DNA from: Amoebophrya sp. A120
Taxonomy: Eukaryota; Sar; Dinophyceae; Syndiniales; Amoebophryaceae
Assembly (NCBI GenBank): GCA_905178155.1
Contig: CAJINV010000001.1
Location: 3,091,675 to 3,155,674 of the forward strand
DNA: 64,000 bases
Direction of reading: 5' to 3'
Below are positions 11,170-22,600 of the stretch, one piece after another (the stretch's first letter is position 1; the number at the start of each line of letters is the position of its first letter). The notes below the pieces were generated by a model. The model ran no database searches, was not told where the DNA came from, and saw nothing but the letters and a program-made list of their open reading frames with translations. A program made the translations under genes and the position numbers.

Positions 11170-13945
11170 TCACTGCGTGATACGATTTTGCCGCGAGGAG
11201 AGCAAAGATAAGGTCAGAGACGAGTCGTGCTTGCTCCCTGATTTCATCGGATTCGGCAGCCTAGAATCTTGTTCCAGGTACATCGCGCGTTCGTCCTCCG
11301 TCGGAGCAAGGACCGACTCCACAGCGGACGCAGTTTTTCGGTTGATTTTCCGGTACACCTCGAACAGATTTCCTTTCCCACCCGGGAAAAACTCCGGAAA
11401 CTCGCGCGCGAGCTTCTGCAGAAACCCGTACATCCGGCGACTCTGCGCTACCTCCACGAAGTATGGAATGCAAACATGTCTGGGTCTGGAAGAATGCAAC
11501 TTGTGATGCTGCATTTGGATGTCTAAAAAATTTGTGTTGCATGAGCAGCAAAAGGAGCCCAATTTTTGCTACGCGGAGAGGGCGTTTGTCATGCGGTATA
11601 CGCATCAAGAACCCCGTAGAAAAATTGTGATGCTAGGGCATGCATCACAGACATCATGGCTCATGCAAACCGTGCATGACAAGTCTCAGAATCTTCCAGA
11701 CCCATACATTTTTACAATCCATACGAAGCTGTGCCCGTCGATGTTCGTGGTCTCCAGCATGAGGTGCTTCAACGAGAGCCCGCTGGTCATCGTGCTAGAA
11801 GTATTTGTCCTGCTCAGCACCTCCAGGATCGGCGCTGCGGCTTGCATATTCCCGTGGTAAGCAGCGTAGTGCAGCGCGGAGTTTCCGAACTTGTCCTGTA
11901 GAAGCAGCGGGGCGGGGGTTTGTACCTCGATCAGCAAGAGATTTTTCACAAGCGCCGCTTCGTTCCAGCGCGCGGCGTCAATCAGCGCGGTCGCGTTCTG
12001 ATCCTTGTCTTGGATGGCCAGCAGTTGCTCACCGATGACGGCGTCTGAGGTGGCATCTTCTGACAGGAGAATGCTTAAGGTCTTGAAGGCGGAGCTTAAT
12101 GCTGGCGCTGTTAATGATCCTGGTCCGTTATTCGTGCTCCTCTTGTCGACGCCAACTACCGAACCCTTGTGCAGCGCCTCCACCATCATGTGAAGAAACC
12201 TGTGCAGTTTTTTTTTGGCGGATACTAGAGCAGAGGACGTGGTCCCGGTCCGTCAAAATGAATTTCATGAAGACCACATCAGAAGCAAAACACGAAGAAG
12301 AAGAACCAAGCAAGCCCCTGCCGCGCGTTACCGAGTATGTGTGCGCATTAGTGACAAATAAAATTTTTTTTCAGTACGTTTTTCCCGTAAGGTATTCCCG
12401 TTGGCACAGCACAGCACAGAGCTCCGCCGGTTCCAGAAACTCGGACAACGCCGCTAGCAAGTGATCAAGGACAATCAAACCACCTCCGGGTTCAGCACCG
12501 TGAATAAAATCATCAGTGATTCTTTCCGCCGCGAAATGTAAACAGGTCCGGTTCTGCTTGTCTGTCGCCGCGAATAAGGTCTTGAGCAGCACCGTAGCTT
12601 TCGCTTCGCCGTGTTCTTCACTGCGAAGGATCCGTTGAGTCGCTTCGACGACGCTGGCGAGAAGCGAAGTCACCTGTTTGTCCTCTAAAATGATCTGCAG
12701 GTCCTCGCTGCTTGACGTAGTTGCTCCAGCTTCTTGTGCTTCTGTTCCAGAACCACCACGACCCGCTTTCTTGCCAGTAATTTCTTTCTTCGACAGCAAA
12801 ATGTGCAGCAGAGTGCAGCCGTAGCTGTCGCGGTGGTGCAAGTACGCCAGCGAGAGCGCCTCGCTTTGTAGCAAGGCCTGGCACGCGGCGGCGGGCACGT
12901 ACGCTTTTTTCACAAGTTGCTGGAGCAGGCTGCTGTTGTGCTTCCTGGACAAAAATCCGTTGATTTCCGTACTAGCCAAAGTACTCACGGCGAGCTGAAA
13001 ATATGGGGCAAAAAAAGCGTCCGCGGTTCGCTGTTCGTCTTCCTCGCCCCCTCGAGGGGGTTTTGCGTGGAACAGAAACCGAATTGCTGGTGGCACTTGA
13101 TGCTGTTGAGCGGTGCTGCTTCTGCTGTTCGACACCCTGTCTGGAACCGCCTCCGGGAAAAGCTCGTCAACATCAGTGTCTACGTGATCCGCGTCGCTCG
13201 CTGCTTTTGCCGCAGCTGAAAAGGGAGCTCGGCGACGATGTGCACGCGAGTCTACTTGTGCTAGCTGTGTCGGTTTTCGCATCTCGAGCAAGAGGCGCCG
13301 GTAGTTTAGATGCAGCCTCCCCTTGAATCCGCAGTCCACAGCGGGTGCGTTTCTTGGAAAAGCGAATTGCGCCGACCGGTCCGGGCTCCAGTCCAAGGCG
13401 ATGGGAAGAATTTTTGCGCCAAAAGTTTCCGCTGCGATTTCCCGCAAAACATCTTCGACGGTGGCGTTCTCCGGAACAGCGGTGCGTATTTCCTCGCTGC
13501 CGTCGACAGAAAGGACGGAGATCAAGACCGGCCGAGTGCTGCGCGAAGAAGCCGGCGGGGGATTTTTATTTTTCCTCTGTAGAACTTCTTTATCATTTTT
13601 GGCACCACTAGACGACGAAGAAGTTCTTTGCTCGGTCCTTTTCCTTGTCGAAGCCAATGGCTCACCAGCTTTTATTGCCACATCAAACAGACGCCGGTAT
13701 TCGTGCGCAAAATCGACTGCCAATTCTGGAATTCGAGCGCTGGGGTCACCCACTCCGTCCGCGAAATTCGACGCCCTGCTGCCCCTGGTTCTCCTTCCGC
13801 GCGGACCAGAGCCGTGGTCTGGTCGTTCACCAGGTGCTGATGCTCGGTCATTCTGCGTGCCACTAACCTCGCGGGACAAGTCCTCTTCACCGTTTTGTGC
13901 GGCTTGTGGGACAATGAGCTGAGTCCCCAAATCCAAGAATTCCAT
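11170..13945 (-). CDS. Ankyrin-repeat protein
   Basis: Three exons (13945-12378, 12199-11724, 11456-11170) total 2331 nt, or 776 residues. The first intron is GT-AG (GTACTG...ACAG), and the second is introner element 3. The N-terminal third is charged and low-complexity. A segment near 145-235 (ISVLSVDGSEEIRTAVPENATVEDVLREI) could be a small ubiquitin-like fold. Downstream, ankyrin-type units are visible: DSYGCTLLHILLSKK, DKQNRTCLHFAAERI, DQNATALIDAARWN and DKFGNSALHYAAYHG. Ankyrin arrays generally bind protein partners; nothing here identifies the partner. The C-terminal region after the introner is charged and unassigned. Confidence 0.8.
11462..11723. mobile_element. Introner element 3 (family A) in ankyrin protein
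   Basis: 262 bp. It starts TATGGAATGCAAACATG and ends CATTTTTACAATCCATA. The 5-bp duplication is CGAAG at 11457-11461 and 11724-11728. Excision restores DGHSFVEVAQS. It is the same length and clearly homologous along its interior to the elements at 52293 and 59707. Confidence 0.9.
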
Positions 13946-14379
13946 GTTCTTTCGCGGTTTTGTCTTTGGTTGACCTCACTTCTTAATACGGGCTGTCGAA
14001 CAGGTCTGCGCCGTCTGTTTCCTTGCATGATCACAATGTTGACGACAACGGCTGCATTTGCTTGTCGATGTACCAAAAGCTGTTTCGAGGAAGTGAACCA
14101 GGACGCTCGGACTCTTGCTCAACATTCGACTTTTTTTGGCTCTGCCTCTGCCTCACAACTAAGTCCTCCTCTATACCTGTGCCTCTGCTCGGCGTTTCTT
14201 CGGCTCGAAATCGAATGTCCGACGTTCGAGGAGATAAAAGTGAACACTGATGACCACGCCGCATGTAACAACATCAACGACAAGAGTTCGTTGTGCCGCA
14301 GGACGACAACGAGAGATGAAGCTGCTTATAGTCAGAAGAAGATGCTTTGATGCACATTTTGCGTAAATCTTCACCGTCT
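13946..14379. other. Intergenic spacer, no gene seen
   Basis: A short region with open frames in several phases that show no recognisable protein. No element found. Confidence 0.4.
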
Positions 14380-16074
14380 TCATCTCTCGAACATGCTGGC
14401 GACGGCGGTTCTTTGTGCAACGGAGGAGAGCGCAAAATTTCGAAACACGGGGTCGAGTCCCTCGGTGCGGAGAAATACGGGTAGCGCATAGTCGTTTTTT
14501 CGCATGGGCAACACGCTCGGTTGCTGAAACAGGACCTGCCACATGTGCTCGTACAGTGCCGAGGTGTGGATTCCTGGCCGCGCGTCATGGCTCGTGTCCT
14601 GGCTGCACTTGATCGGAATCTCCTGGTCGAGCAATTTCCGTGCCTGCTGGTACGCAAAAGCGTTTTCGGCCGAGGACCCAAGACCAACACTCTCGTGGTC
14701 GGCGACGTCGCCAGTCTTTATTTGTCCCCTGGCATCGACGTCCGCATCGGTCCTCCTCGACGCCGGCAAGAGCACGCTTTTCCGCGGCACGACGAACTGC
14801 GAGCAGCAGTAGCCTGCGAAGGTTTTTTTCTCTGGAAATCCCATCTTTTCCAGGAGCTCGTACACGCATTCGTGCGAACTGCCGAGGAACCGTCGCTGGT
14901 TCAAATGCAGAAACGGCACGGAATTCGGAAAAGTGCCGGCGTTCACCATCTGCAAAGCGACGGAGAGAAGATCAGGCACCTGGTGGTGGATCGGCTCGCC
15001 CTGCAGGAAAAACAGAACGTCACTTTTGTGGTCATCGAACCAGGCCAGGTGCGTCGCGTACCCAATGCTTTCCATCGCGTAATTACGGAGGTTTGTGAAG
15101 GACACCTCGATAGGGATAGGCAATCCAGCGGTCTTTTGCGCGACGAATGTTCGCGGTTTCGGAACTTTGGTTTTCTCGTCCTTTGACGCGCCATTGTAAA
15201 AAGCAACGCCGGATGTGTCCTCAACAAGCCTCTTCAGCCCGCCCAGCTGCTGCAACAGCGTCGCCTCGGTTTCCTGCTCCAGGCTGCCGCACTTGTGGTA
15301 CACGAACACCCTGATTTTCGTCATGTACGATGTGGCACCCGCAGACCACATTTGGGGCAGGGCAACAAAGTACATCGGTAACCACGCCAACAGATCTTCC
15401 CGACAGTGCACGACGACCACGTCCACGACGGATTTTATTCTCTCCCGTTGCAGAGCCGCTTCGACGCGTCGCAGCCCTTTTCCGAAATTCCACGCATCTG
15501 TATGGTCTGGGTTCTGCGCCCCAAGGTGCCGCGCCACCTCGTACTTGTGCAGCCCGACGCTTTGATCTACCTCCGTGTACGCGAGGATTTCCGCCGTGAG
15601 CAAAAACGCCGCCGCCATCACCATGGGACACTCGGTCAACAGTTGCTGCTGCAGCGCGTAGGGCATGGACGTGAGGAACAAAGCCATAGGGACCGCGTCC
15701 GTCCCGCCGGGGGTTTGGTTCTCCCAATACTGCCGTACGTCCTCCTGGAACACAGCCCCGTGAATTTGCAACAGGTTTCCGTGGTAGGGAAACACCTCGG
15801 CTTTGAGCACGCTTGCCACCTCACCGGGGACCACATCGTTGGCGACCGGATCCTCGATAGCGCCGATCAGATCATCTACGACCTCGGTCAGGTTCAGCTG
15901 CATTGAAAAATCGGCATACCAACGAGCATTCGTGTCGCCGGGCTCAATGACGGCGCGAGCCAGTTGCAGAAAGTTGCATTGTTGGAGAAGCTGGAGTAGG
16001 AGATGAAGCATGCTCACCCGCCTGCGCAGGATCGGGCGCAGCGCCAACGGGCACGACGAGAGGAGCGCCCTCAT
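14380..16074 (-). CDS. DUF3431-like protein with N-terminal hydrophobic segment
   Basis: 564 codons, no intron. A hydrophobic, leucine-rich start (about residues 1-45) suggests a signal peptide or anchor, so the product probably enters the secretory pathway. The central part resembles DUF3431 proteins, which look like small glycosyltransferases. It has VVDVVVVHCREDLLAWLP, then IRVFVYHKCG, then TNLRNYAMESIGYATHLAWF, then DVLFFLQGEP followed by conserved His-rich HHQVPDLL. The FLQG motif and the preceding strand pattern are typical of the family. The N-terminal 200 residues are not assigned. Activity and acceptor are unknown. The start is the first ATG of the open frame. Confidence 0.65.
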   Translation of the reverse strand: MRALLSSCPLALRPILRRRVSMLHLLLQLLQQCNFLQLARAVIEPGDTNARWYADFSMQLNLTEVVDDLIGAIEDPVANDVVPGEVASVLKAEVFPYHGNLLQIHGAVFQEDVRQYWENQTPGGTDAVPMALFLTSMPYALQQQLLTECPMVMAAAFLLTAEILAYTEVDQSVGLHKYEVARHLGAQNPDHTDAWNFGKGLRRVEAALQRERIKSVVDVVVVHCREDLLAWLPMYFVALPQMWSAGATSYMTKIRVFVYHKCGSLEQETEATLLQQLGGLKRLVEDTSGVAFYNGASKDEKTKVPKPRTFVAQKTAGLPIPIEVSFTNLRNYAMESIGYATHLAWFDDHKSDVLFFLQGEPIHHQVPDLLSVALQMVNAGTFPNSVPFLHLNQRRFLGSSHECVYELLEKMGFPEKKTFAGYCCSQFVVPRKSVLLPASRRTDADVDARGQIKTGDVADHESVGLGSSAENAFAYQQARKLLDQEIPIKCSQDTSHDARPGIHTSALYEHMWQVLFQQPSVLPMRKNDYALPVFLRTEGLDPVFRNFALSSVAQRTAVASMFER

Positions 16075-16892
16075 CGTGCAGCTTCGTGCAGCTAAGCCTC
16101 AGAGTGTGTCTGCGAAAAAAAAAAATAGTACTATACTTTAATTATGTATCTGCCCCCGCAGCTCAAAGAAGGATGAAACTACAGTACGATGTGAAGATCG
16201 TGACAAAGCTAGGGTGATCGTTGCAATTGACTTGACATTCGCACGAAGGATTCACAGATCGCAATATCAAGTTCGAGATCGAGTTTGGCTTTGGGACACC
16301 GACACAAGGATCCAGTTGGTGGTCGCAACAAACAGCAAAGCGTTTCGCTAGAACAATGCTGATCTAGATCTTGATCCACCTCCTATTAGATACCGAATAA
16401 AGCACGAAAAAAGAGGCTCGAAACCCGGAGGTGCTGCACCCGAACCAAAATTAGACTCCGCGTCATGTAACATGCACAGGGCAGTGCAGGCATAGACGTC
16501 GGGGAAGCAGAAGCTTCAAAGAGTAGATGATACAACTACAGTGGTCAGCGTCACAACAACTTATGTTGCATTTTGTTTCAGAGCGTCACGTGCGACCGGT
16601 TCACTAGATGAGACTTCATCTACTGCGGGCGTTTCACAACACCAATCATCCATCGTCATCATGTTCATCGTCATCCTCATGCGTTTCATTCTTCCTCTGG
16701 AAAAAGTTGCAGCGTTCTTTTGCGGCTTTACCTATTTTCAGTTCTAATGCTCAGTAGTGACAACTTACTTCAGATAGATAGTAGATAGATTGCGTTCGCC
16801 GATTCAGACAGATTGCGCCGGGCAGCGAATCTGTAAGTACAAAAATGAAAATCGTTTCATCACAGTGATACTCTAGTACTTACTATGCGAGA
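16075..16892. other. Intergenic, no gene seen
   Basis: AT-rich with an A-run near 16112. Only short open frames. Nothing recognised. Confidence 0.45.
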
Positions 16893-18913
16893 TCAGATAT
16901 TTTGTTGAGTGTCAGCCGATTGGAAAAACGGTAAGCGCAAGCTGGCCAACCCGTCTACTTCGCGCACTGCTACGGGGCCTACCGCATAGTGAAACACCAC
17001 CCGGTGGAAGAAGGTGACCCAAAACAGAGAGGACAAAAGCATTCCACAGAAAAAAATCCCCGCTCCCTCCCAACCGCCGAAGCGACTCGACTGCTCTTGC
17101 GAGGCGTCTGTATTTTTTTCCTTGTCCTTCCGACGCGTCGACGCTGCTTCTTCATCATCACCCGCTTGATGTTCTTCAACAAGATTTGTTGCGTACGAGA
17201 GCAGCGCCGACGAAGATGAAGAACTCGTCGTCCGAACGTTGCAGACCTCCTCCCAGGTGCCCGTTTTGTCCATCAAATCGCCAAACGCGCGCTCGATGTC
17301 CGCCAGGGAGCACTTTCCCTCGGGATCCCTGCACGCTCGGGGAAACACGGGCTCCGCGTTGCCGAAGGCGTACAAGTCCTCCATCGGCTGCCCGGTCGTC
17401 AGGTACTCGTGCTTCTTGGCAAAACTCGGCTTGCTTGGCGTCCACGCGAAAAATTTGATGTAGTGCTCCTTTTCTACTTCTTCGTCCCCCTTCGCAGTAT
17501 TTTCATTCTCCACCTCGTGCAACTCCAAAACCAGCATGCTGCCGGAGGGCAATGGCTTCGTGACCCCAAAATCGATCCCCAACACGGTCGCGAACGCGGT
17601 CAAAAACTCGCGGTGGTTCATGAAGACCAGAAGCTTCTGGTGGAAGAAGAATTCCGTCGGCGACAGCGACCAGTCCGCGTGCTTCGCGTTGAGAGCCACG
17701 CCCGGGATCTCCAGCGTCTCCTTCTTTTTGCCCCGTTTGTCCTCGTCCGGCACGGTGAGGAAGTTCGGCAACAGAACTTGTTTGTAAAAATCGCCCAGCC
17801 AGTACGTCAGCTGGTGTGGCTTGCCGAACCGCTCCGCGTTGGTGAGTTTGGAGGAAATGGAAATTACGCTGTCCAGTAATGTTGGGTCGTTCTGTATCCA
17901 AGAAAAAAACATTGTAGGTGTAACTTTTTTGGAGGAACAGCATTACTGTCTGGCATGACAGCAAAAACCTGTCATGCGCAGATGGTACGTGAAAACGCCC
18001 TTCAGTGGACCCTACAATGCATGCCAAGCATGAGAGACGCAATCGCCTTGCATGTTCCGCATCACAAATTTACACTAACAACGTTTTTTTCTTGGATATT
18101 CTGGAAAAATTTCTCTTCCACCGCAATCCCCTCGTTGCGCGCAAAATTCATCATGTCCGCCGCGTTTTTCAGCGTCCACGCCACCTCCTTCTTCTGAATG
18201 TCTTTCGGCGCGTGGGACTGCGCCGGGTTGAAGAAGTCGATGCCGCAAGCCTGTTTTCCAAACTCGTCTATCACTTCCCGCGCGTCCTTTGTCAGGAAGG
18301 CCGCCGCGTCGAAACTGCTTTTGTCCTCCTTGTACACCGGCTTGCACGGGCCGTCGCGGGGCAGGTTCATGATGGTGTCGTGGAAGGCCGGGGCGGTCAG
18401 GATGGGAACCACGTTGGGGTCCGATTTCGCGAACCCCGTGACCCCGGTGCCGGGGGGGTAAAAGCCGAAATTCACCAACGCGTGCAAACTCACGACGTTG
18501 CGATCCATGCGTTCCGAGTAAAAGAAGGTCTCCTCCGTGTCGTAAAACGTTTTCGAGACGAGCGGCTGCTCTTTGGCTTGCTCTTTGTCCTCGATATACC
18601 GTTTGCGCAACCATTTCCCCGCCTCCTGGCACTCCGCCAGACCGACCCGACTGAGCGCGGCTTTCTGCTTCGCGTACTCGGTTTTGAAGGCGTCAAACAC
18701 AAAGGGCGCGGCCTTGGGGCAAATCGCCTCGGCCTGGGCGTTCGGGTTGCGGTTTCCGTGCCGGGCCAGGGCGATCACCTTGAGGAGCTTCGCTTCTGCG
18801 AAGATGACTCTGGCGCCGAAAGGCGACGGCAGGAAAAAACACAGAACAACGATGGCTGCGAAGCCAGCGCTGAAGGTGCGGAAAAGAACGGATCCCGTTG
18901 CCATGTTGTCCAT
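16893..18913 (-). CDS. Membrane-anchored histidine acid phosphatase
   Basis: Two exons (18913-18099 and 17889-16893) flank introner element 4 and total 1812 nt, or 603 residues. A hydrophobic N-terminal segment (TFSAGFAAIVVLCFFLPSPF) is a signal peptide or anchor. It is followed by the branch 2 histidine phosphatase motif RHGNRNP, near residue 52, whose histidine is the phosphate acceptor in the family. Downstream VFMNHREFLTAF sits where the family's second catalytic histidine (usually HD) is expected; here the pair is HR. Near the C terminus a hydrophobic span (GIFFCGMLLSSLFWVTFFH) suggests a type I membrane protein with the catalytic part outside the cytosol. Substrate is not predictable. 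Confidence 0.82.
17895..18098. mobile_element. Introner element 4 (family G, only member here) in acid phosphatase
   Basis: 204 bp. It starts TATCCAAGAAAAAAACATTG and ends AACGTTTTTTTCTTGGATA, with inverted arms of about 29 bp. The 5-bp duplication is TTCTG at 17890-17894 and 18099-18103. Excision restores EKFFQNDPTLLDS. No second copy of these ends occurs in the window. Confidence 0.85.
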
Positions 18914-19649
18914 AGATAAGTGACGAGGGGACGGAGATATTCAGGACGAAGGCACTAGTTGCGCTTGTTGGGCTCCTTGGGGTGCGTAAATTTATGAGCG
19001 TTAGTGAGGAACTCTTGTTTGAAGATTAGGGGGTGGGACTTGTCGCTTTGAGGTCTACGTCTTAGAATTGGATTTAGTAGAACCGCAGTACTACTACTAC
19101 ACCGCCACTGACGACGTCGAGGTATCAGCGTATTTTCATATGTATCAAGTCCAATTTGTCGGAAGCTTCTAGCACTACACCTTGTTATTCATGGCAACAG
19201 AAACTACTGCGACAGATATGGATTCATACTCTACATCTACATCTAGTAACATCTAGTAAGTTCTCGTCGCGGCGTCCATGCGCACTAAGATTAGATTTTG
19301 ATCACGCTCCGTACTGTGTCACTTGACAGACTTTCTTTGCTTTGATGGAGCGTATCACCGAAGAGCGTGCTCAGGAAGAGTTCCTTGTGAGCTTATTCAA
19401 ACGGTAATGACAGACAACAGACACTATGCAGCCGCAAATTGGCAGACGCCCGAAGGCCTCGCAGAATTCATCTTCGCTTTTTCTTTTTCACTTCGTCAGG
19501 GCTACTACTTCCCTACTTACAGAAGGTTTTCATGTTTTTGTATAAGTAGTCATTTAGTAGAGACCACTGAAGCGCGATACTATCTCAAGGGCCATCACAT
19601 GTTGCGTCGCTTGTGGACCGCGAAATCTGTGTACGACAAGAAAACTCGT
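18914..19649. other. Intergenic, no gene seen
   Basis: Region between the acid phosphatase start and the helicase stop. It holds short plus-strand open frames with no recognisable features. Confidence 0.45.
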
Positions 19650-22600
19650 TCACCCTTCCATGGGTTCGTCCTCGTCGTCGTCGTCCGCTGGGCCTTCGTC
19701 CTCGGGCCAGTCGAACACGGAGAGCTGGTCCAGCTGCTCCTTCGGGACGTCGTGCCGGACATTGCTTTTCGTAATGTCGATGTTCTGCAGCTTCACGACG
19801 GGCCCGGAGACGAACTTGATCATGCGCGCCGTCAGTTCCTCGGGGAAGCTGCTCAAGTCTCGTCCCCGAATGCACTCGTGGAAGGCCGGCATGATCTCTC
19901 TCCTCAGTTTCAAAACCTCGTCCATGGACTGCAGATGGTCGATGTTCGCCTTCCACTTGTCGAATCGGACGACTTTGGTCACCCGGTGTGCCTGGCAAAT
20001 ATGTCTGGGTCTGGAAACTTGTGATGCAAGAAAGAGAACAGTGAACTCACGATGATGCGCTGCCAAGCATGGCAAGTTTTTTTCATGGTTCTGAGTTGCC
20101 TACTCCGCATGACAAACTGCGTTTTTGCATGACGGGGGGGAGGAGCTCTTCGCGGCCATGCAACACAGAGCTCAGAGTCATGCCAGACTAGCATGACTAA
20201 TCTCGCAATCTCCCAGACCCAGACATTTTTGCAATTCATACCCGGTCGACGAATACGACGTTGGCGAACAGCAGCGCGTGGTTCGCGGACACGAAGGAGC
20301 TGTCCATGATGCTGTTGTGCGGCCCCATCTTCATGCTGTCGGAATACATCATCCAGCCCTCGCCGTCTTGCGTCCCGCTCGCCATCACGTAATCCGAGTT
20401 CACGGACCCACGAAACGCGGACACGGAGTCGCCACCCATAGTGTACCAAATGGCCGGACCCCGCCCGTTGTTGTACAGCGCACACCCGTTCGGCCAGAAA
20501 CCGCCGGTGACGGCACAGTTGAAGGCGTGGTGCTCAGGGGAGTTCTGAGGTTTGAGGTTTTGTTGAAAGGATGACGAGTAGAAAGGCACCTTTTCCTTTT
20601 GGAGACGATGTGACAGTAGCCGGTAATTTTCGTTTGCAGATGCGGCTCAGTGAATGACGAGACTTGATGAAACTACAGGACATGTTCGCTGATCACACTG
20701 AGCCGAAACTTGGAGCGTCGGTGGCACAGATCATAGTACTTAACCTTAAGTACCTTCTTGAACGGTTGCATGTCCATTATGTCCCCGTCTTCATTGACAT
20801 CGGAGCCGTTGTAGTTGGAATCCAGCATGAAGTTCAAAAACTGATTGATCATCATGTGTGCCATGTCTAACACCTCAGGTGACAACCCCTTCTGCTCGCA
20901 GAACTCATCGCCAGTGCCACTCTTGACCTGCGGATTGGGATTTGATTTAGGCTTATTGTACATCATGATCATCATCATGATCTCATACATAGAGGTGAAA
21001 AAATTCGGCGAAGCTGCAAGTCGTAGCAATTCCACAGGGAGGCGGCGATATCGATAAGTAAAGGAAAAGGTGTTGAAAATGAAAATGCGGACAACGGCAG
21101 ATCAAAAGCCGCATTGATGAATACCGCCTGTCGCCACCCATAGTACGCATGGATGGTCGTGACGTGGTCCGACCCCTCGTGCTTAAAGTAGTCCTTCCCC
21201 GCGTCACGGGAGCCTGTTCCCGGCTGCGTCTGGAAGGGGTTCTTCACTGCCAGAAAGGCGGCCGCCACCGCGGAATACCTCAAACAGCGGAAGGCCGCAC
21301 CTAGAAGGAGCATTTTGGCCTGGATCGGCGCGATCGGAATGGCGGCAACCGCGCGGCCCAGTCCGGTCAGTTCTCCCTCCCGGGTAAGGCAGTTCATGTT
21401 CTTCAGCACGTAGATGGCCTCCTTGATAGCGCTCGAGGAGGGCTGGGCCATACTGGACGTCAGCATCTTCCCGATGTCTTCATTAGTGCCACCGAAAATC
21501 ACTTTCGACTGGAGAATGACCTCCTCCATACTGCTGGTCAGCATCGCAGGGGTTGGAAATTCCTCGAAGGCCTTGAACTTGTAACTCGGGAACAAGTGGA
21601 CCACCTGACAGTAATGTAAGTAGAAAAAAATTTACAACAAGGCATCGTATTCAAGGAGCTGCAAGTGGAACTACAGAGAGCAGGAGGGCAACGCGCGGTC
21701 AGAAGATGAACACAAAACGACATCAAGCTGCTTTATTCTTCGATCAGACCAACCAGACTGGAGCCAAAATTTATATACCATGCCCTCCTGCACACGCCCG
21801 GCGCGACCGCGTCGCTGAATTGCGTTTGCCCGGGTGACCATGGTGGTGTCCAACGACGACACTGACGTGTCCGGGTTGTAGTTTCGTTCCTTCCGGACCC
21901 CGGAGTCGATCACGTACACAATGTCGTCAATCGTTACACTGGCTTCTGCGATGTTGGTGGACAGTACAATCTTTCGGTACCCCTTGGGCGCGGGCTCAAA
22001 CGCCTCGTGCTGCTGCTCTGGGGTCATCAAACTGTGCAACGTGATCAACTTGAATTTCTGGTTTTTGGCGTGTAACTGCAGGAAAATCTTCGCGATGTCG
22101 CCCCACCCGGGCAGGAAGACCAAAATCGCGCCGCTGCCCTTCGGCTCGTTCTCGTGGAAATACATGATCAGGTCGATGATCAAATCTACGTAGACTTCTT
22201 TCTCCCTCCACAATGCGCAGGCGGACAGCGTCTTCTGGCTGTATTCGTACACCCGGTCCGGCCGCGGGATTGCCAGCGTCTCGTCGCGCTCAATGCGTTC
22301 GTACGCGTCGGTTAAAGCGCCCTCGCTGGCCCCGTACTCGTTGGTGCCGTCGTCCCGGCTGTCCTTCCCTTTGTTTTTTCCCTTCCCCTTGCCCTTCTTG
22401 CCCTTCCCTTTGCCCTTCGCCGGAGGGCAAAACCCGAGCCAGTTGCACGCGTCTTCCCAATAGTAGTCGTACACGGTGAACATCCGACCCGGAATGTGCA
22501 CGGGCTTCAGTGCATTCTCTCCGTTCACCTTCTCGAAATACCGTGCGAAATCATCAGCTTTTAATGTAGCAGACATTAAAACGATCTTCAAATGCTTCAT

